From contig OY992836.1 in NCBI GenBank assembly GCA_963921425.1, positions 1,255,825 through 1,319,824 on the forward strand: a stretch of 64,000 nucleotides of DNA, given 5' to 3'. The position numbers and the translations under genes were made by a program. Positions 20,171 through 32,305 of this stretch are shown here, piece by piece. Numbering within the stretch: the stretch's first letter is position 1; every line of letters begins with the position of its first letter. The DNA is from Dryas octopetala (taxonomy: Eukaryota; Streptophyta; Magnoliopsida; Rosales; Rosaceae). Under the pieces are notes generated by a model, which had not been told where the DNA came from, ran no database searches, and was given only the letters and a program-made list of their open reading frames with translations.

Positions 20171-21985
20171 TATCAGGGGAGGGTGGCCGGCGCCTGGGGG
20201 GAAGCTCGCTGGAGCCAGATTCCGGCAAGGTGGCCGGCGATGGTGAGTGGGGGTGGTGGCTGGGTAATGGCGCAGAGGAGGGGATGCTGGCTGGGTAATG
20301 GCGCAGAGGAGAGAGGAAAACAGGGGGAGAGAGTGTGGGGGTGAGAGAAATAAAAGGGGAGAGAATGTTCTAGAGAGAGAGAGAAACTTCTAAAAAAAAT
20401 CTGATTTTTAAACCCAATTTGTCCATTTTACGAAATTGCCCCTCGCTTCAAACGCCTATATCTTTCAAACTGTAACTCGGATCGACGCGTGCTACGTGTA
20501 TATGAAATCGTGGGATCGAAACCTATCTAACAGACCCAAAGTCAAAATCGAAAGCCCATTTATTTTAAAAGTCAACTTTGGGTCAAGCCCCAAATTAAAA
20601 CAAAACTAAAAATTTAAATCAAAACCCTTTTTATTTTCCAAATAAATTTCAAAATCTTTAAATACAATTCCATATGCCTTAAAAAAAATCTCTTAAAAAT
20701 ATAGTTAAATAAAAATTTAAATTTCTAGTAAAAATTTGGGTCGGGTCGTTACACCTCTTGCCATCCTTTCACGCTGATGACCACCGTACATGGCTGTGCG
20801 AAGACAGAGAAGCCGCGCCTTCTCCGACGATCTTCGACCGATTCTGGTGACATTTGGCGTCGACCCAGGTATCGATTTGGCTCCTCTTGACATGCTCTTC
20901 ATGTCTGTGTACTTTGTTTGAGCCATTTGTGATTTGAATCCGATTTTCCTATTTTGCAGCCACAGCCACTGTAGCTCCACCTTGTGTGGCGGCGATTTGG
21001 ATGGTTTTCTCGGTTGTTGTGCCTCTTCGAAAACTCCAGAAGTCTTTTACAAGGTCTGTCATTGTTTTTAATGTGTTTTGTGTGCTGTTCTAAGTCGGGC
21101 AGCCACCGTGTGTGGTGGCGGCCGCCCGTTTCGATCGTTTAGTGGCCGTTTGTGTTTCTGGATTTGTATTTGATTGGTTGTCTGGTCTTAACAGGTGCAT
21201 GGGTTTGGGAAATCTTATTCCCGATGTTGTCATGCTATCGGATTGGAGATCCGAGCAAAGACACCAAGAAGGGCATTTTGGTCTTTTTATGTAGTTGCAT
21301 TGTGAGTCAAATTAGATAGTTGAATTATTGCTTTGTATGCGTGTATGCATTTGTTTGCTAGGAATTGGTTTGGTTAGGACTTGGTAAAGTCTAGGCTTGA
21401 ATCTTTAAGAATGGAAATGAGGATGATTATGCATTGAGGTTATTAATTAGGATGTGAAGGTTGATGTTGAGGTTAATAGTTGACGTTTAGGCATTTGAAT
21501 CACCGAATTGATTTATTATTATTGGTGGGATTTGATGTGAATATGAGAAATTTTGATTATCTTGATGCTTAGATCATTGGTGAATGAAATATTATGTGAT
21601 TGGATATTTATTATTTATGTTTTGATGTTATATGGATTATTTATTGAGTATGAAAATTGAGGAAATTATTGAGGTTAGTTAATTAAGTCTTTTCACTCAT
21701 ATAAGCTCTAGTGAGCTTACCGGGTTGTTTGTTTGAATGACCCAGTATACCATGAATATGGTGTAGTGTGGTTGATGTTTTGCAGGTTAAGTAGGCTGAG
21801 GAGGCAGTGAGACCCACTTTGATTTGTTTAAACGTTTTTATACAGAGGTTTTATATAAATGTTTTATTTGAAAGAAATGTATTTATTTATGTTTATGTGC
21901 ATGACTCAAAAGAAAGAGAAAACAGATTTAAATGTTTGGTGTTTTAGTGTGTTTATGGGCCCGAGGTTCGGGGCGTTACACGTAG

Positions 21986-22433
21986 ACTTTAGTATATGTG
22001 GTGATGGTTGGATGTGTCATTTTGTGGATATTCTAGAACTTATATCAATTAATTAAAATGCTGCCATGCCCATATTTTGTAAAAGGGAATGGTGAATTTA
22101 GAAAATGCATGCCTAAGTGCCTAACAGTTTTTGTAAAGGGTAGTTTTAAGTGATGCCTAGCCTATCTTAGATATATTTGAAGGAAGGGGTTAGAGATGAT
22201 GAGGTCTCCCCCTAATTTTTGTGATATGTAGATAACTTTTGGGTCCTTTGAAATATATGACAATTGATGAAATATAATGGATTGTTGAAATATATGAAAT
22301 GGATTGTTTAGCACTTATCTATTCAGGTTAATTGACCACTAAATAATATGCAGTATATGGTTCAATGGTGTTAACCAATTATATTAGTTTTCAGAAAATA
22401 AATCCGATATCAAAACAGGTGTACATTACATAA
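21986..22433. other. Flanking DNA with no recognised feature
   Basis: AT-rich continuation of 14063-14466 after removal of the solo family-A LTR. I see no coding, RNA or repeat structure. Confidence 0.45.
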
Positions 22434-23007
22434 CACTAAATTCGAAATATATAAGATCAGTTCTTCTATAAAAACTGAAATGGTATAGAGTTTAGATATC
22501 AGTTTTGAGAAAATAAACTGATACCAATCATGACTTCAAAATCAGTTCCACAATTAAAACACATATAATAGGTTTCTACGATATCAGTTCTTAGAACCAA
22601 TACCAATGTCTATGAGAATATTAATACTAGTTTCATAATTCAAACACATATAATTCAACTCTAAGATATTCATTATTAGAAAAAATATTTATGTCTATGG
22701 AAATATTTATACCAGTTCTACAATTCAAACCCATATAATTTATTTTTAAGATATCAGTTCTTAAAACTATAACGATAAAATATATTATAAATATATCAGT
22801 TATTGCATTTTTATCCATCCGAGAAGGAAAAACTGACTAAATAAATGTCGAATTTACAAAAGAAACTGATTTAAAAACATATATAGATATTAGTTCAAAA
22901 CTGATATGTAATCCCATGAGAATAGATATCACGTCATCCAATATCGAATTTTAGGGGGTTAAGATATCGATAAATTACTGATATGTATGAGCTTTTTTGT
23001 GGTAGTG
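22434..23007. mobile_element. CACTA-like DNA transposon remnant
   Basis: The right end reads CTTTTTTGTGGTAGTG (22992-23007), the reverse complement of a CACTACCACAAAAAAG terminus typical of plant En/Spm-type elements. Inside, short motifs of the ATATCAGTT/AACTGATAT type recur in both orientations, like the subterminal repeats of CACTA elements. A CACTAAA at 22434 is the candidate left end, but the 3-bp flanks (TAA and TTT) do not match, so the left boundary is uncertain. No transposase is encoded. Confidence 0.55.
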
Positions 23008-24938
23008 TTTAACCATTCCTCATGGGATCGACCTCGTTGTTGTAAAATTTTATTTACTTGCAAATATACGAGCCTTATAGTATACTAACGAGATCAAACC
23101 TCAAGAAGTGATAAAAAAACAATACACTAAACTTAAACTTAAGTTAATTTAAAACTAACCTAGTTTGAAAATTTTGTTAGTTTGTGAGGCAACTTGCAAC
23201 TAAAATATAAAGCAAATAAAGTAGATAAGAGGAGAATAAAGTAAATAAAGGGACAAGAATTTAAATATTAAATCTAGAGAGGAAAATAACAACTTTTTGA
23301 TTTTGGAAGTTAAACAATGGTATAAGAACCAAGGTTAGGGTTCCACACCACTATGAACATATTAAGTGAGATTTTTAATAATTTCCCAAAAAGGAGGGCA
23401 CCCAAGAGTCATTTGATGCCCTCTTACAAAGATAAATATGATTTAAGCACAAAAATTTAAGATTTATATGGTAGATCTTGATTTTTCTTAGAAAATACAA
23501 ATTTTAAGCAGCTCAAGTGAAGCAAAAACTAAGGAACAACTAGAGTTCAAAAAAGGTTTGTGTTTAAAAGATTAACCACAAAGCTAAAATATGGAAAGAG
23601 GATTTAACTACCCATAATATATGACATTATAGGTGAAAGATGGTCTCTTTCTCATTTTAATATCAAGATCTAGAGCTTGAAGGATCTAAACAAGGGAAAA
23701 ATTAACATAAAAGCCTCACTTAATAATATTCATGGTGGTGCTTCCTCCTTACCAAGGTAAGAGGGTTTAGTGATCACCTATGAGCTTAGAACTTAAATAA
23801 AAATAAAAAAAGAAATAAACAAGCATGTAATTTAAAGAACACGAAAATAAATAACACTACTAACCATAAAGTAAAGAACTACATAAAATTAAAGATATAA
23901 AATAAATAAAAAACTAGGAGAAGAGAGAAGAGAGACATAAATTAAAATTTCATTAAATAAAAGTGCAAGAAAACTACATTCCTATTCTCTTTCATACATC
24001 ATAGCCAAAAGGCTTGAAAGAGAAATCCTAGGAGAATACTAGAAAGAGACAAAAAATTAAAATGTAAAGAAAAAGATATGGTAAAGGGGCTGAATGCTTC
24101 TTTATATAGGCAAAGCTTAAGGTAGAAAATATCATAAGGGAGACATGTGGCAGCATATGTAAGGCTGAGAGGATAGTTGGTGACAGCTATTTGAGATATA
24201 TTTGAGATACAGATCAGCATAAGAGGGCGCTGGAGATATTTGAAAGCAGTTGGAGGATAGAACACGTGTCGCAGGCTGATTGGCTTTGAGGAGATTAATC
24301 AAAAGAAGCTGCAGGCGTAAAGGAGAGAGTCTTCAATGGGGCATGCCCCATACAAGATTTAGTCGGTGTAAAGGAAAGAAGCTGATGGAGATTGCCACGT
24401 GTCACTTGCTAAGTGGAGGGGAGGATGATTAATCAATATCAATTTGCTCATTAACCGGCGGCTTGTCTTGTGAGCTCGACTCACATGGGAGAGCGTGAGA
24501 GAGAGAGAGAGAGAGAAGAAAAAGGGAGCGGCTCAAGGCTTGACGGCTTGGAAGTGTGGCTTGGCTCGGTTTGGCTCATTTAGGACAGCATGAGAGAGAG
24601 GAAGGCTGAGAAGAGAAAAGGTGGAAAGCTGGGGAGGGAAAAAGAAGTGCCACGTGTCGTCGTCCGAGTGGATGATGGGTTGATTAATCAAAACAAATGG
24701 CTGGAAGCTTGCTGGGCTGCTGTGAGTGTTAACACGTGGAAGAGAGAGGGGCAGGCTGGGAGGAAGGAAATCACGTGGAAGCTTCCTCTTCCTAGTGACT
24801 CTTCGCCTCCCAAAGAAATGGGCCAGGCCTTGGGCTTCAGTCTTCATTCTTTTTCTTTCCTCTTGCAATGGGCCTGGTGCATGAATTTGGGCTTCTTGTT
24901 TTCTTCTTTCTATTATTTGAGCTTTTAACTTCACAAAC
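23008..24938 (+). mobile_element. Athila-like 5' LTR, left part
   Basis: AT-rich sequence that continues, across the inserted B element (TSD CAAAC), into 49152-49466, where an LTR end and an Athila-type primer-binding site follow. The exact left end is not certain; it lies between 23008 and about 23110. Five CACGTG G-boxes occur at 24263, 24396, 24651, 24733 and 24772. A TATA-like CTTTATATAGG is near 24100. GA-rich runs lie near 24500. The open frames here are not supported as genes. Confidence 0.6.
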
Positions 24939-27433
24939 TGACAGGACTGCCCCCGGATTCCACCCTGAAACCCGGAGAGGTCCTGTGGGATCCAAAATCA
25001 AGGAAAATCCTACCGAAAATTCGGCAGAACCTCCCCTGAAAATGGACTAACCCAAAAATTATAAACCTGTAAAAACACTTCTAAAAACTTCAACCACCTC
25101 TACCACAACCAAAAAGTTCTTATTCACCAAGGCACATGATAATCAGAGCAAAACTAAACTTCCATTACAAAATAAAAGTTAACTCCACAACTTAAGGGAA
25201 ATGACGCTGAAGAGCTGAAAGTTCTGCCTCGACGTGGTACGGCCCAACCTCAGCGATCGATAACACCTGTGGGGAAAATGTTATAAACAAAATAAAGAAA
25301 ACGTGAGATAACTCTCCGTGAGTGGACAAAAATAAAGAAACAAAACATTAAGTTATTCATCCTTTCAAATTCCTTTTAAATCAAATCTCCACTAAGACCT
25401 TACGTCACTCTTTGAAATCCCCCAGTTTTGAAACCAACTTACGATCTTTAAGAAAGTCATAAAACCATTTAAACTCCAGAAATTTAAATAAATCAAAATA
25501 TAACTTTTCAATAACAACTTTTTAAATTAAAAAGTCATAAAAACATTGTCCAGAAATCTTGATAAAACTCATAAGGAAATTCTCAATCAAACTCATATTT
25601 TGTAACGACCCGACCCAAATTTCCACTCGAAATTTAAATTTTTATTTTAACTATGGTTTTAAAGTTTTTTTTTAGGATGTTGAATTTTATTTTAAAGATT
25701 TTGGGATTTATTTGGAAAATAAAATGGGTTTTGACTTAATTTTTTTTAAATTTGGGGTTGACCCAAAGTTGACTTTCAAAATAAATGTGCCTTCGATTTT
25801 GACTTTGGGTCGGTTCGATAGGCTTCGAGCCCACGATTTCATAGACACGTAGCACGCATCGATCAGAGTTACGGTTTAAGAAATATGGGCATTTGAAGCG
25901 AGGGGCATATGTGTAATTTTTACTTAAATAGTTTTTAAAACCCAAATCTCATCTTTCTCTCTCTCAGCTGATTTTGCCTCTCTCTCTCCCCGATTACACT
26001 GTCTCTCTCTCTCTCTCGAACTTTCTTCACCGCGCACACACCCCCTTCCCAGCCACCATCGCCGGCCAGCCACCGCCGACCTCGACCTCCGGCGGGCACC
26101 CCGACGCCGACCACCTCCTGAGTTCTCTCTCTCTCTCTCTCGACTTCTCTCTCTCTCCCTCGCAGACTCTCATCTCTCTCTTCCCCTCTGTGCGCACGAC
26201 ACCACAACCGGAGGACAGCCTCCGGCCATTTTCCCGGCGGCACGAGACCACCGTCGTGACCCCTGTGAGCCGGCCGTTCTCTTCTGTGCTTTCCCTCGCC
26301 GGCCCGCCACCCCTGTGCGTAGGAAATCGCCGGAGAGAGCTAGTCGCGCTGTCGGTTTCTCTTGCCGATTCCGGCCACCTTCGAGCTCCGATCGAGAAAT
26401 TGGTTAGTGGGTTTTCCTCCTCTCTTCATGGGCTTCCAAACCCATATAGTATGGTTTATCAATTTTGAGCATTTGTGATTTTGAAAATTTGGGGTTTAGG
26501 ACCTATTTCGGGTTCCCTTGGATTTCAGAATTTAGAGTTTTTTTTTGAAGTGCTTTTGGACAAATTCCACCCCTAGGAACCTTTAATTATTGAGTAGAAT
26601 TGGAAATTTAGAGAAACTTTGAGAAATTATGATTTTTGGTGTTGAAACCGCCACTTTAAGCGGCGACGGTGGTGGTTCGGACCACTCAACCGTCAATTCC
26701 TTTGAATAACATGAATTTAAGATTCAAATTAGGTTGATTATTGATTTTGGTTGGTTGGAAATTATTTGAGTTGACGAAACTTGAATTTAAACGACATTTG
26801 GACGAATTCTGTTTGAGATATACTATATATGAGTTTATTTGAGTTGAATTGTTGAACAAAAAAATTTAAGCATTGTTGGATGTTGATCCGGGAAGGATTT
26901 ATTTGAGATTCGAGTTTATGTGATTTATGAGAAATTTAGGAATTTACCTTTGGTAATAGAAAGGTTGAACAAAGTGTCCAGATTCACACACGCACGTTAA
27001 TTTTATGGCGGAGCGATCCTAATTTCATGTGTTATTATATTCTTCTCTAGGCAATAACCCTAAGAACAGAGACGATCCAGCGAAAGATCAAAGCTAGACA
27101 TCCTCAATTGTGAGTGGACTTTGTTTATTAGACGTTTTATGAAGTTTCATGATTTAAATTCTTACTTGTTGCCTTGAGCCTTATTTAGATTTGTTGAATA
27201 ATGAGTTTTGAAGTACCTAATTGAGATCTATTTTTATGCGGAAGATAATATTTTAAATTTGGTTTTAGCGTCAACCATTGGAAGTTTTATATGGATTCAT
27301 AAGGTATCTTTATCCTTGAGACGTGTTTGGAATGAGATAAATCTTGAACGGTCAGAAATCATGTTTTGTTGGATATTAAAATGATGAGAAATTAAACTGT
27401 CCTAGTAGTATACTCTTTTAATAGGTATATATT

Positions 27434-27720
27434 GCTCTGCACTCGCTTAGAGATGACTCTGCGGTGTATGACCAGCATTTGCTCTGCACTGGCCTAGTTG
27501 GCGGTGTATGACCAGCATAGTACATTTGCTCTGCACTTGCCTAGTCGGCAGTGTATGACCAGCACAACATATTGCTCTGCACTCGCCTAGAGATGACTCG
27601 GCGGTGTATGACCAGCATTTGCTCTGCACTGGCTTAGTCGGCGGTGTATGACCAGCATCATAAGCTCTGCGTGCATGTATGACCAGCATCATAAGCTCTG
27701 CGTGCACGTATGACCAGCAG
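27434..27720 (-). repeat. A-type minisatellite in B-type solo LTR, copy 1
   Basis: About seven units. In reverse complement they read GCTGGTCATACACCGC and GAGTGCAGAGC, nearly the same as the family-A minisatellite. The flank CTAGTACCCGGGGAACTGCT is also shared with family A (3536-3555). The rest of this LTR is family B. Confidence 0.9.
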
Positions 27721-29859
27721 TTCCCCGGGTACTAGTACAAGGTGGTTTTATGCAGTCCTTGAGATCTTACTTTGATTGAGTTTTAAGTTGTGAGATTTCA
27801 TTATTTGATTTTTAGTATTCTTATTTAAGGTTTTAAGTATAGAAATAAATTTACAAAGGGTTTTACACCATTAAATTTGTTTATGTCCACTCATTGGGTT
27901 TCCTCTCACGCTTTGTTATATTATTTTAAATTTCTCCCAGGCAAGGAGCGGTCGCGCCAATCACATCGAGGCATTTACGTTCACCTCCTTACTCGGACCT
28001 TGTAGGCGCCATTTTAAATTTTGTAAAAATTTATTATAATAGAATAGAGGCTCTGATAACCACTTTAAATATTAAGTTGGGTTCTCTGTGAAATTGTTGG
28101 GTCTGAGACCCTTTTTGGTTGTGGTAGAGGTGGCTGATATCTTAGAAGTGTTTTTAACAGGTTTTGAAATTTCTGGGTTAGTCCATTTTCAAGGGAGGTT
28201 CTGCCGAATTTTCGGTAGGATTTTCCTTGAAATTGTATCCCGCAGGATCCCTCCGGATTTCATAGACACGTAGCACGCATCGATCCGAGTTACGGTTTAA
28301 GAAATATGGGCGTTTGAAGCGAGGGGCATATGTGTAATTTTTACTTAAATAGTTTTTAAAACCCAAATCTCATCTCTCTCTCTCTCTCAGCTGATTTTGC
28401 CTCTCTCTCTCCCCGATTACACTGTCTCTCTCTCTCTCTCTCTCGAACTTTCTTCACCGCGCACACACCCCCTTCCCAGCCACCATCGCCGGCCAGCCAC
28501 CGCTGACCTCGACCTCCGGCGGGCACCCGACGCCGACCACCTCCTGAGTTCTCTCTTTCTCTCTCCCGACCTCTCTCTCTCTCCCTCGCAGACTCTCATC
28601 TCTCTCTTCCCCTCTGTGCGCGCGACACCACAATCGGAGGACAGCCTCCGGCCATTTTCCCGGCGGCACGAGACCACCGTCGTGACCCCTGTGAGCCGGC
28701 CGTTCTCTTCTGTGATTTCCCTCGCCGGCCCGCCACCCCTGTGTGTAGGAAATCACCGGAGAGAGCTAGTCGTGCCGTCGGTTTCTCTTGCCGATTTCGG
28801 CCACCTTCGAGCTCCGATCGAGAAATTGGTTAGTGGGTTTTCCTCCTCTCTTCATGGGCTTCCAAACCCATATAGTATGGTTTATCAATTTTGAGCATTT
28901 GTGATTTTGAAAATTTGGGGTTTAGAACCCATTTCGGGTTCCCTTGGATTTTAGAATTTAGAGTTTGTTTTTTAAGTGTTTTTGGACAAATTCCACCCCT
29001 AGGAACCTTTAATTATTGAGTAGAATTGGAAATTTAGATAAACTTTGAGAAATTATGATTTTTGGTGTTGAAACCGCCACTTTAAGCGGCGACGGTAGTG
29101 GTTCGGACCACCCAACCGTCAATTCCTTTGAATAACATGAATTTGAGATTCAAATTAGGTTGATTACTGATTTTGGTTAGTTGGAAATTATTTGAGTTGA
29201 TGAAACTTCAATTTAAACGACATTTGGACGAACTCTGTTTGAGATATACTATATATGAGTTTATTTGAGTTGAATTGTTGAACAAAAAAATTTAAGCGTT
29301 GTTGGATGTTGATCCGGGAAGGATTTATTTGAGATTCGAGTTTATGTGATTTATGAGAAATTTAGGAATTTACCTTTGGTAATAGAAAGGTTGAACAAAG
29401 TGTCCAGATTCACACATCCACGTTAATTTTATGGCGGAGCGATCCTAATTTCATGTGTTATTATATTCTTCTCTAGGCAATAACCCTAAGAACAGAGACG
29501 ATCCAGCGAAAGATCAAAGCTAGACATCCTCAATTGTGAGTGGACTTTGTTTATTAGACGTTTTATGAAGTTTCATGATTTAAATTCTTACTTGTTGCCT
29601 TAAGCCTTATTTAGATTTGTTGAATAATGAGTTTTGAAGTACCTAATTGAGATCTATTTTTATGCGGAAGATAATATTTTAAATTTGGTTTTAGCGTCAA
29701 CCATTGGAAGTTTTATATGGATTCATAAGGTATCTTTATCCTTGAGACGTGTTTGGAATGAGATAAATCTTGAACGGTCAGAAATCATGTTTTGTTGGAT
29801 ATTAAAATGATGAGAAATTAAACTGTCCTAGTAGTATACTCTTTTAATAGGTATATATT

Positions 29860-30146
29860 GCTCTGCACTCGCTTAGAGATGACTCTGCGGTGTATGACCA
29901 ACATTTGCTTTGCACTGGCCTAGTTGGCGGTGTATGACCAGCATAGTACATTTGCTTTGCACTTGCCTAGTCGGCAGTGTATGACCAGCACAGCATATTG
30001 CTCTGCACTCGCCTAGAGATGACTCGGCGGTGTATGACCAGCATTTGCTCTGCGCTGGCTTAGTCGGCGGTGTATGACCAGCATCATAAGCTCTGCGTGC
30101 ATGTATGACCAGCATCATAAGCTCTGCGTGCACATATGACCAGCAG
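29860..30146 (-). repeat. A-type minisatellite in B-type solo LTR, copy 2
   Basis: Second copy of 27434-27720 produced by the 2.42-kb duplication. It shows a few point differences, for example GACCAACAT for GACCAGCAT and TTGCTTTGC for TTGCTCTGC. Confidence 0.9.
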
Positions 30147-32218
30147 TTCCCGGGGTACTAGTACAAGGTGGTTTTATGCAGTCCTTGAGATCTTACTTTG
30201 ATTGAGTTTTAAGTTATGAGATTTCATTATTTGATTTTTAGTATTCTTATTTAAGGTTTTAAGTATATAAATAAATTTACAAAGGGTTTTATACCATTAA
30301 ATTTGTTTATGTCCACTTACTGGGTTTCCTCTCACGCTTTGTTATATTATTTTAAATTTCCCCCAGGCAAGGAGCGGTCGCGCCAATCACATCTAGGCAT
30401 TTACGTTCACCTCCTTACTCGGACCTTGTAGGCGCCATTTTAAATTTTGTAAAAATTTCTTGTAATAGAATAGAGGCTCTGATAACCACTTTAAATATTA
30501 AGTTGGGTTCTCTGTGAAATTGTTGGGTCTGAGACCCTTTTTGGTTGTGGTAGAGGTGGCTGATATCTTAGAAGTGTTTTTTAACAGGTTTTGAAATTTC
30601 TGGGTTAGTCCATTTTCAAGGGAGGTTCTGCCGAATTTTCGGTAGGATTTTCCTTGAAATTGTATCCCGCAGGATCCCTCTGGGTTTCAGGGTGGAATCC
30701 GAGGGCGGTCCTGTCATATTTAATAACTCCTGTAAATAATAATAAAATCCCACCATGCTTATACCCTGAAATAACCTGGCCATACACCCGTGTGGAATTA
30801 CAGGCAGGCAATATCCTGGCTATACACACGCGTGGAGTAAAATCCAACACGTGCAGGCAATATCCTGGCCATACACACTTGTGGAGTAAAATCCATCACG
30901 TGCAGGCAATCCTGGTCGTACGTGCACGCAGAGCGGCTCCCAAAGGGCGAAGCATCCCGACACATGGCCCAAAGCCTATATGTGTGCCGTGATGGGTCCC
31001 AAAGACCTATCCAATCCGATAATTTGGAGGGTACTGCAAGGATGGTTTGAAAACCATTTTTTTTTAACCCAAATAATAGATCCTTTTTCCACCGAAAATA
31101 AATATCATGGTACTTTCCCAAAAGAAGCTTTAAATCCATAAGCCAACATACGAAATTCGAATCAAATTCAATATACAGAGATCAAAATAATACATTTCAA
31201 CAAAACCGAAATATTAAATGAACCTTGTATATAAAATGCGAAACCAAATTTCCTTTTCCAAAGCCCAACAACTCACTAAAACTAACATGTAAATATATGG
31301 TTTAAAAACTTATTTATGAACACATTTGAAATTTGAAATTCATCGCCATTGATCAAATCCCAAATCAAATCAAGATATTATGCATAATAGAATTAATTTA
31401 TGAGATGTGCAAAACAATTCGGAAAACAAAAGTCCACTCACAGTTTAACCGATCAATGTCTAATCCTTTCCGGAAATACGTTCCCATTTCACGATCCCTT
31501 CTTGTTCGTCACTAGAAATAGCCAAAAGACGAGGCTCCATCCACCAAGTAATTATCTAAACCACCTTGTTAATTCGATTCCAAGTTCGGCAACTGACCAA
31601 TCACATAATCGAGCTTCCCAAACATCCTTTCTCACGTCTGATAACCACCATGACACGGCTTAAGGTTTCCTTAATAGATCGGCCACGAATTGTTGTCCTT
31701 AGGATATGCATACTCCAAAACACAACGGAGCCTGGATTTTGTCTCTAAGAGTCCCGGGGAGGCTGAATAGCAAGAGAAACCACCCAATTCGACGGGGGCA
31801 GCGGCGGCACAACCTAGAGGATAAATTTTCGTAACTGGGTCGACGGCCAAATCTCGCCGGAAATGCTGGAATTGACGGCGGAAGCCGGCGGCTGACTTGG
31901 ACTTCCCGAGCTCATTGCTTCGTTGTGGAACATCATCGGAGCAGGAGGACACCACAGATGAACTCGCCGTGGTGAGACGAACAAGACCCAATGGGTCCGG
32001 CCACCCAAATCTCGCCGGGACAGTCAGATCGACGGTGAGGCTCCAATCGGGTCTAGGCTGGGTTTCGGGTTTTCGGGGCTTTTCTGGGTTGAACGGGGAC
32101 CGGGGGTAGAGAGAGGAGAGGGCGGCGATGGCGGGGAGCCAAAGCCAGACACCAGCCGCCGCCGGACGCACCCTCACGCGCCGGTGGCAGGGGCGGCAAG
32201 AGAGGGAGACGCGCACGC

Positions 32219-32220
<2 letters not shown>

Positions 32221-32302
<82 letters not shown>
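32221..32302. repeat. (GA)n microsatellite
   Basis: Almost pure GA run of about 82 bp in the family-B 3' LTR. The matching run in the 5' LTR (48659-48701) is about half as long, so it has changed length since insertion. Confidence 0.95.

Positions 32303-32305
<3 letters not shown>

Larger units (their letters stand above)
17662..20753 (-). mobile_element. Family B solo LTR, minus strand (right arm, 3092 bp)
   Basis: On the minus strand it starts TGTAACGACCCGACCC at 20753 and ends GCGGTCCTATCA at 17662. Flanks are CCTCA (17657-17661) and CCTCT (20754-20758), a 4/5 TSD. It contains a (GA)n run at 20143-20170 and a 45-50-bp minisatellite at 18434-18600. No primer-binding site or polypurine tract adjoins it. 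TGGTTATCAGAGCC near 17889 (plus strand) resembles a primer-binding site but lies inside the LTR. Confidence 0.82.
14467..21980 (+). mobile_element. Solo family A LTR split by two family B LTRs
   Basis: Starts TGTGAGACCCCG at 14467 and ends GGTTCGGGGCGTTACA at 21980. The flanks are a perfect 5-bp TSD, CGTAG (14462-14466 and 21981-21985). The parts 14467-15007, 17574-17661 and 20754-21980 align in order with the reverse complement of the array LTR; for example GGTCTTAACAGGTGCATGGG near 21186 matches the array's TACCTGTTAAGACCAGAC region. Minus insertions the LTR is about 1.85 kb, shorter than the 3.28-kb array LTR because it lacks the minisatellite region. A (TC)n run lies at 14792-14836. No internal domain remains. 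Confidence 0.85.
25601..30716 (+). mobile_element. Family B-type solo LTR with internal tandem duplication
   Basis: Starts TGTAACGACCCGACCC at 25601 and ends GAGGGCGGTCCTGTCA at 30716, with a perfect TSD TATTT (25596-25600 and 30717-30721). It lies in the 3' LTR of the larger B element in opposite orientation. Instead of about 2.7 kb it is 5116 bp, because most of the LTR is tandemly duplicated: copy 2 begins near 28256, where GGATCCCTCC joins GGATTTCATAGAC (counterpart at 25835). Matching features are 2423-2426 bp apart. Both copies carry a TC-rich zone, then GC-rich and AT-rich zones, and an A-type minisatellite. No internal domain is present. Confidence 0.87.

Noticed and set aside
15003-20758. 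A single palindromic cDNA integration with two U3 ends and TSD CCTCT
   Set aside because: The 88-bp spacer aligns with the host family-A LTR between two insertion points, and each arm has its own 4/5 TSD, so two separate insertions explain it better.
20717-21294. Possible host exon around the solo family-A LTR (apparent TTTTGCAG and GGTCTG borders)
   Set aside because: The stretch aligns with the reverse complement of the array LTR, so it is LTR sequence.
24533-24934. 133-residue minus-strand frame
   Set aside because: It lies within the Athila-like LTR, has low-complexity Pro/Leu/Ser sequence and no recognisable domain.
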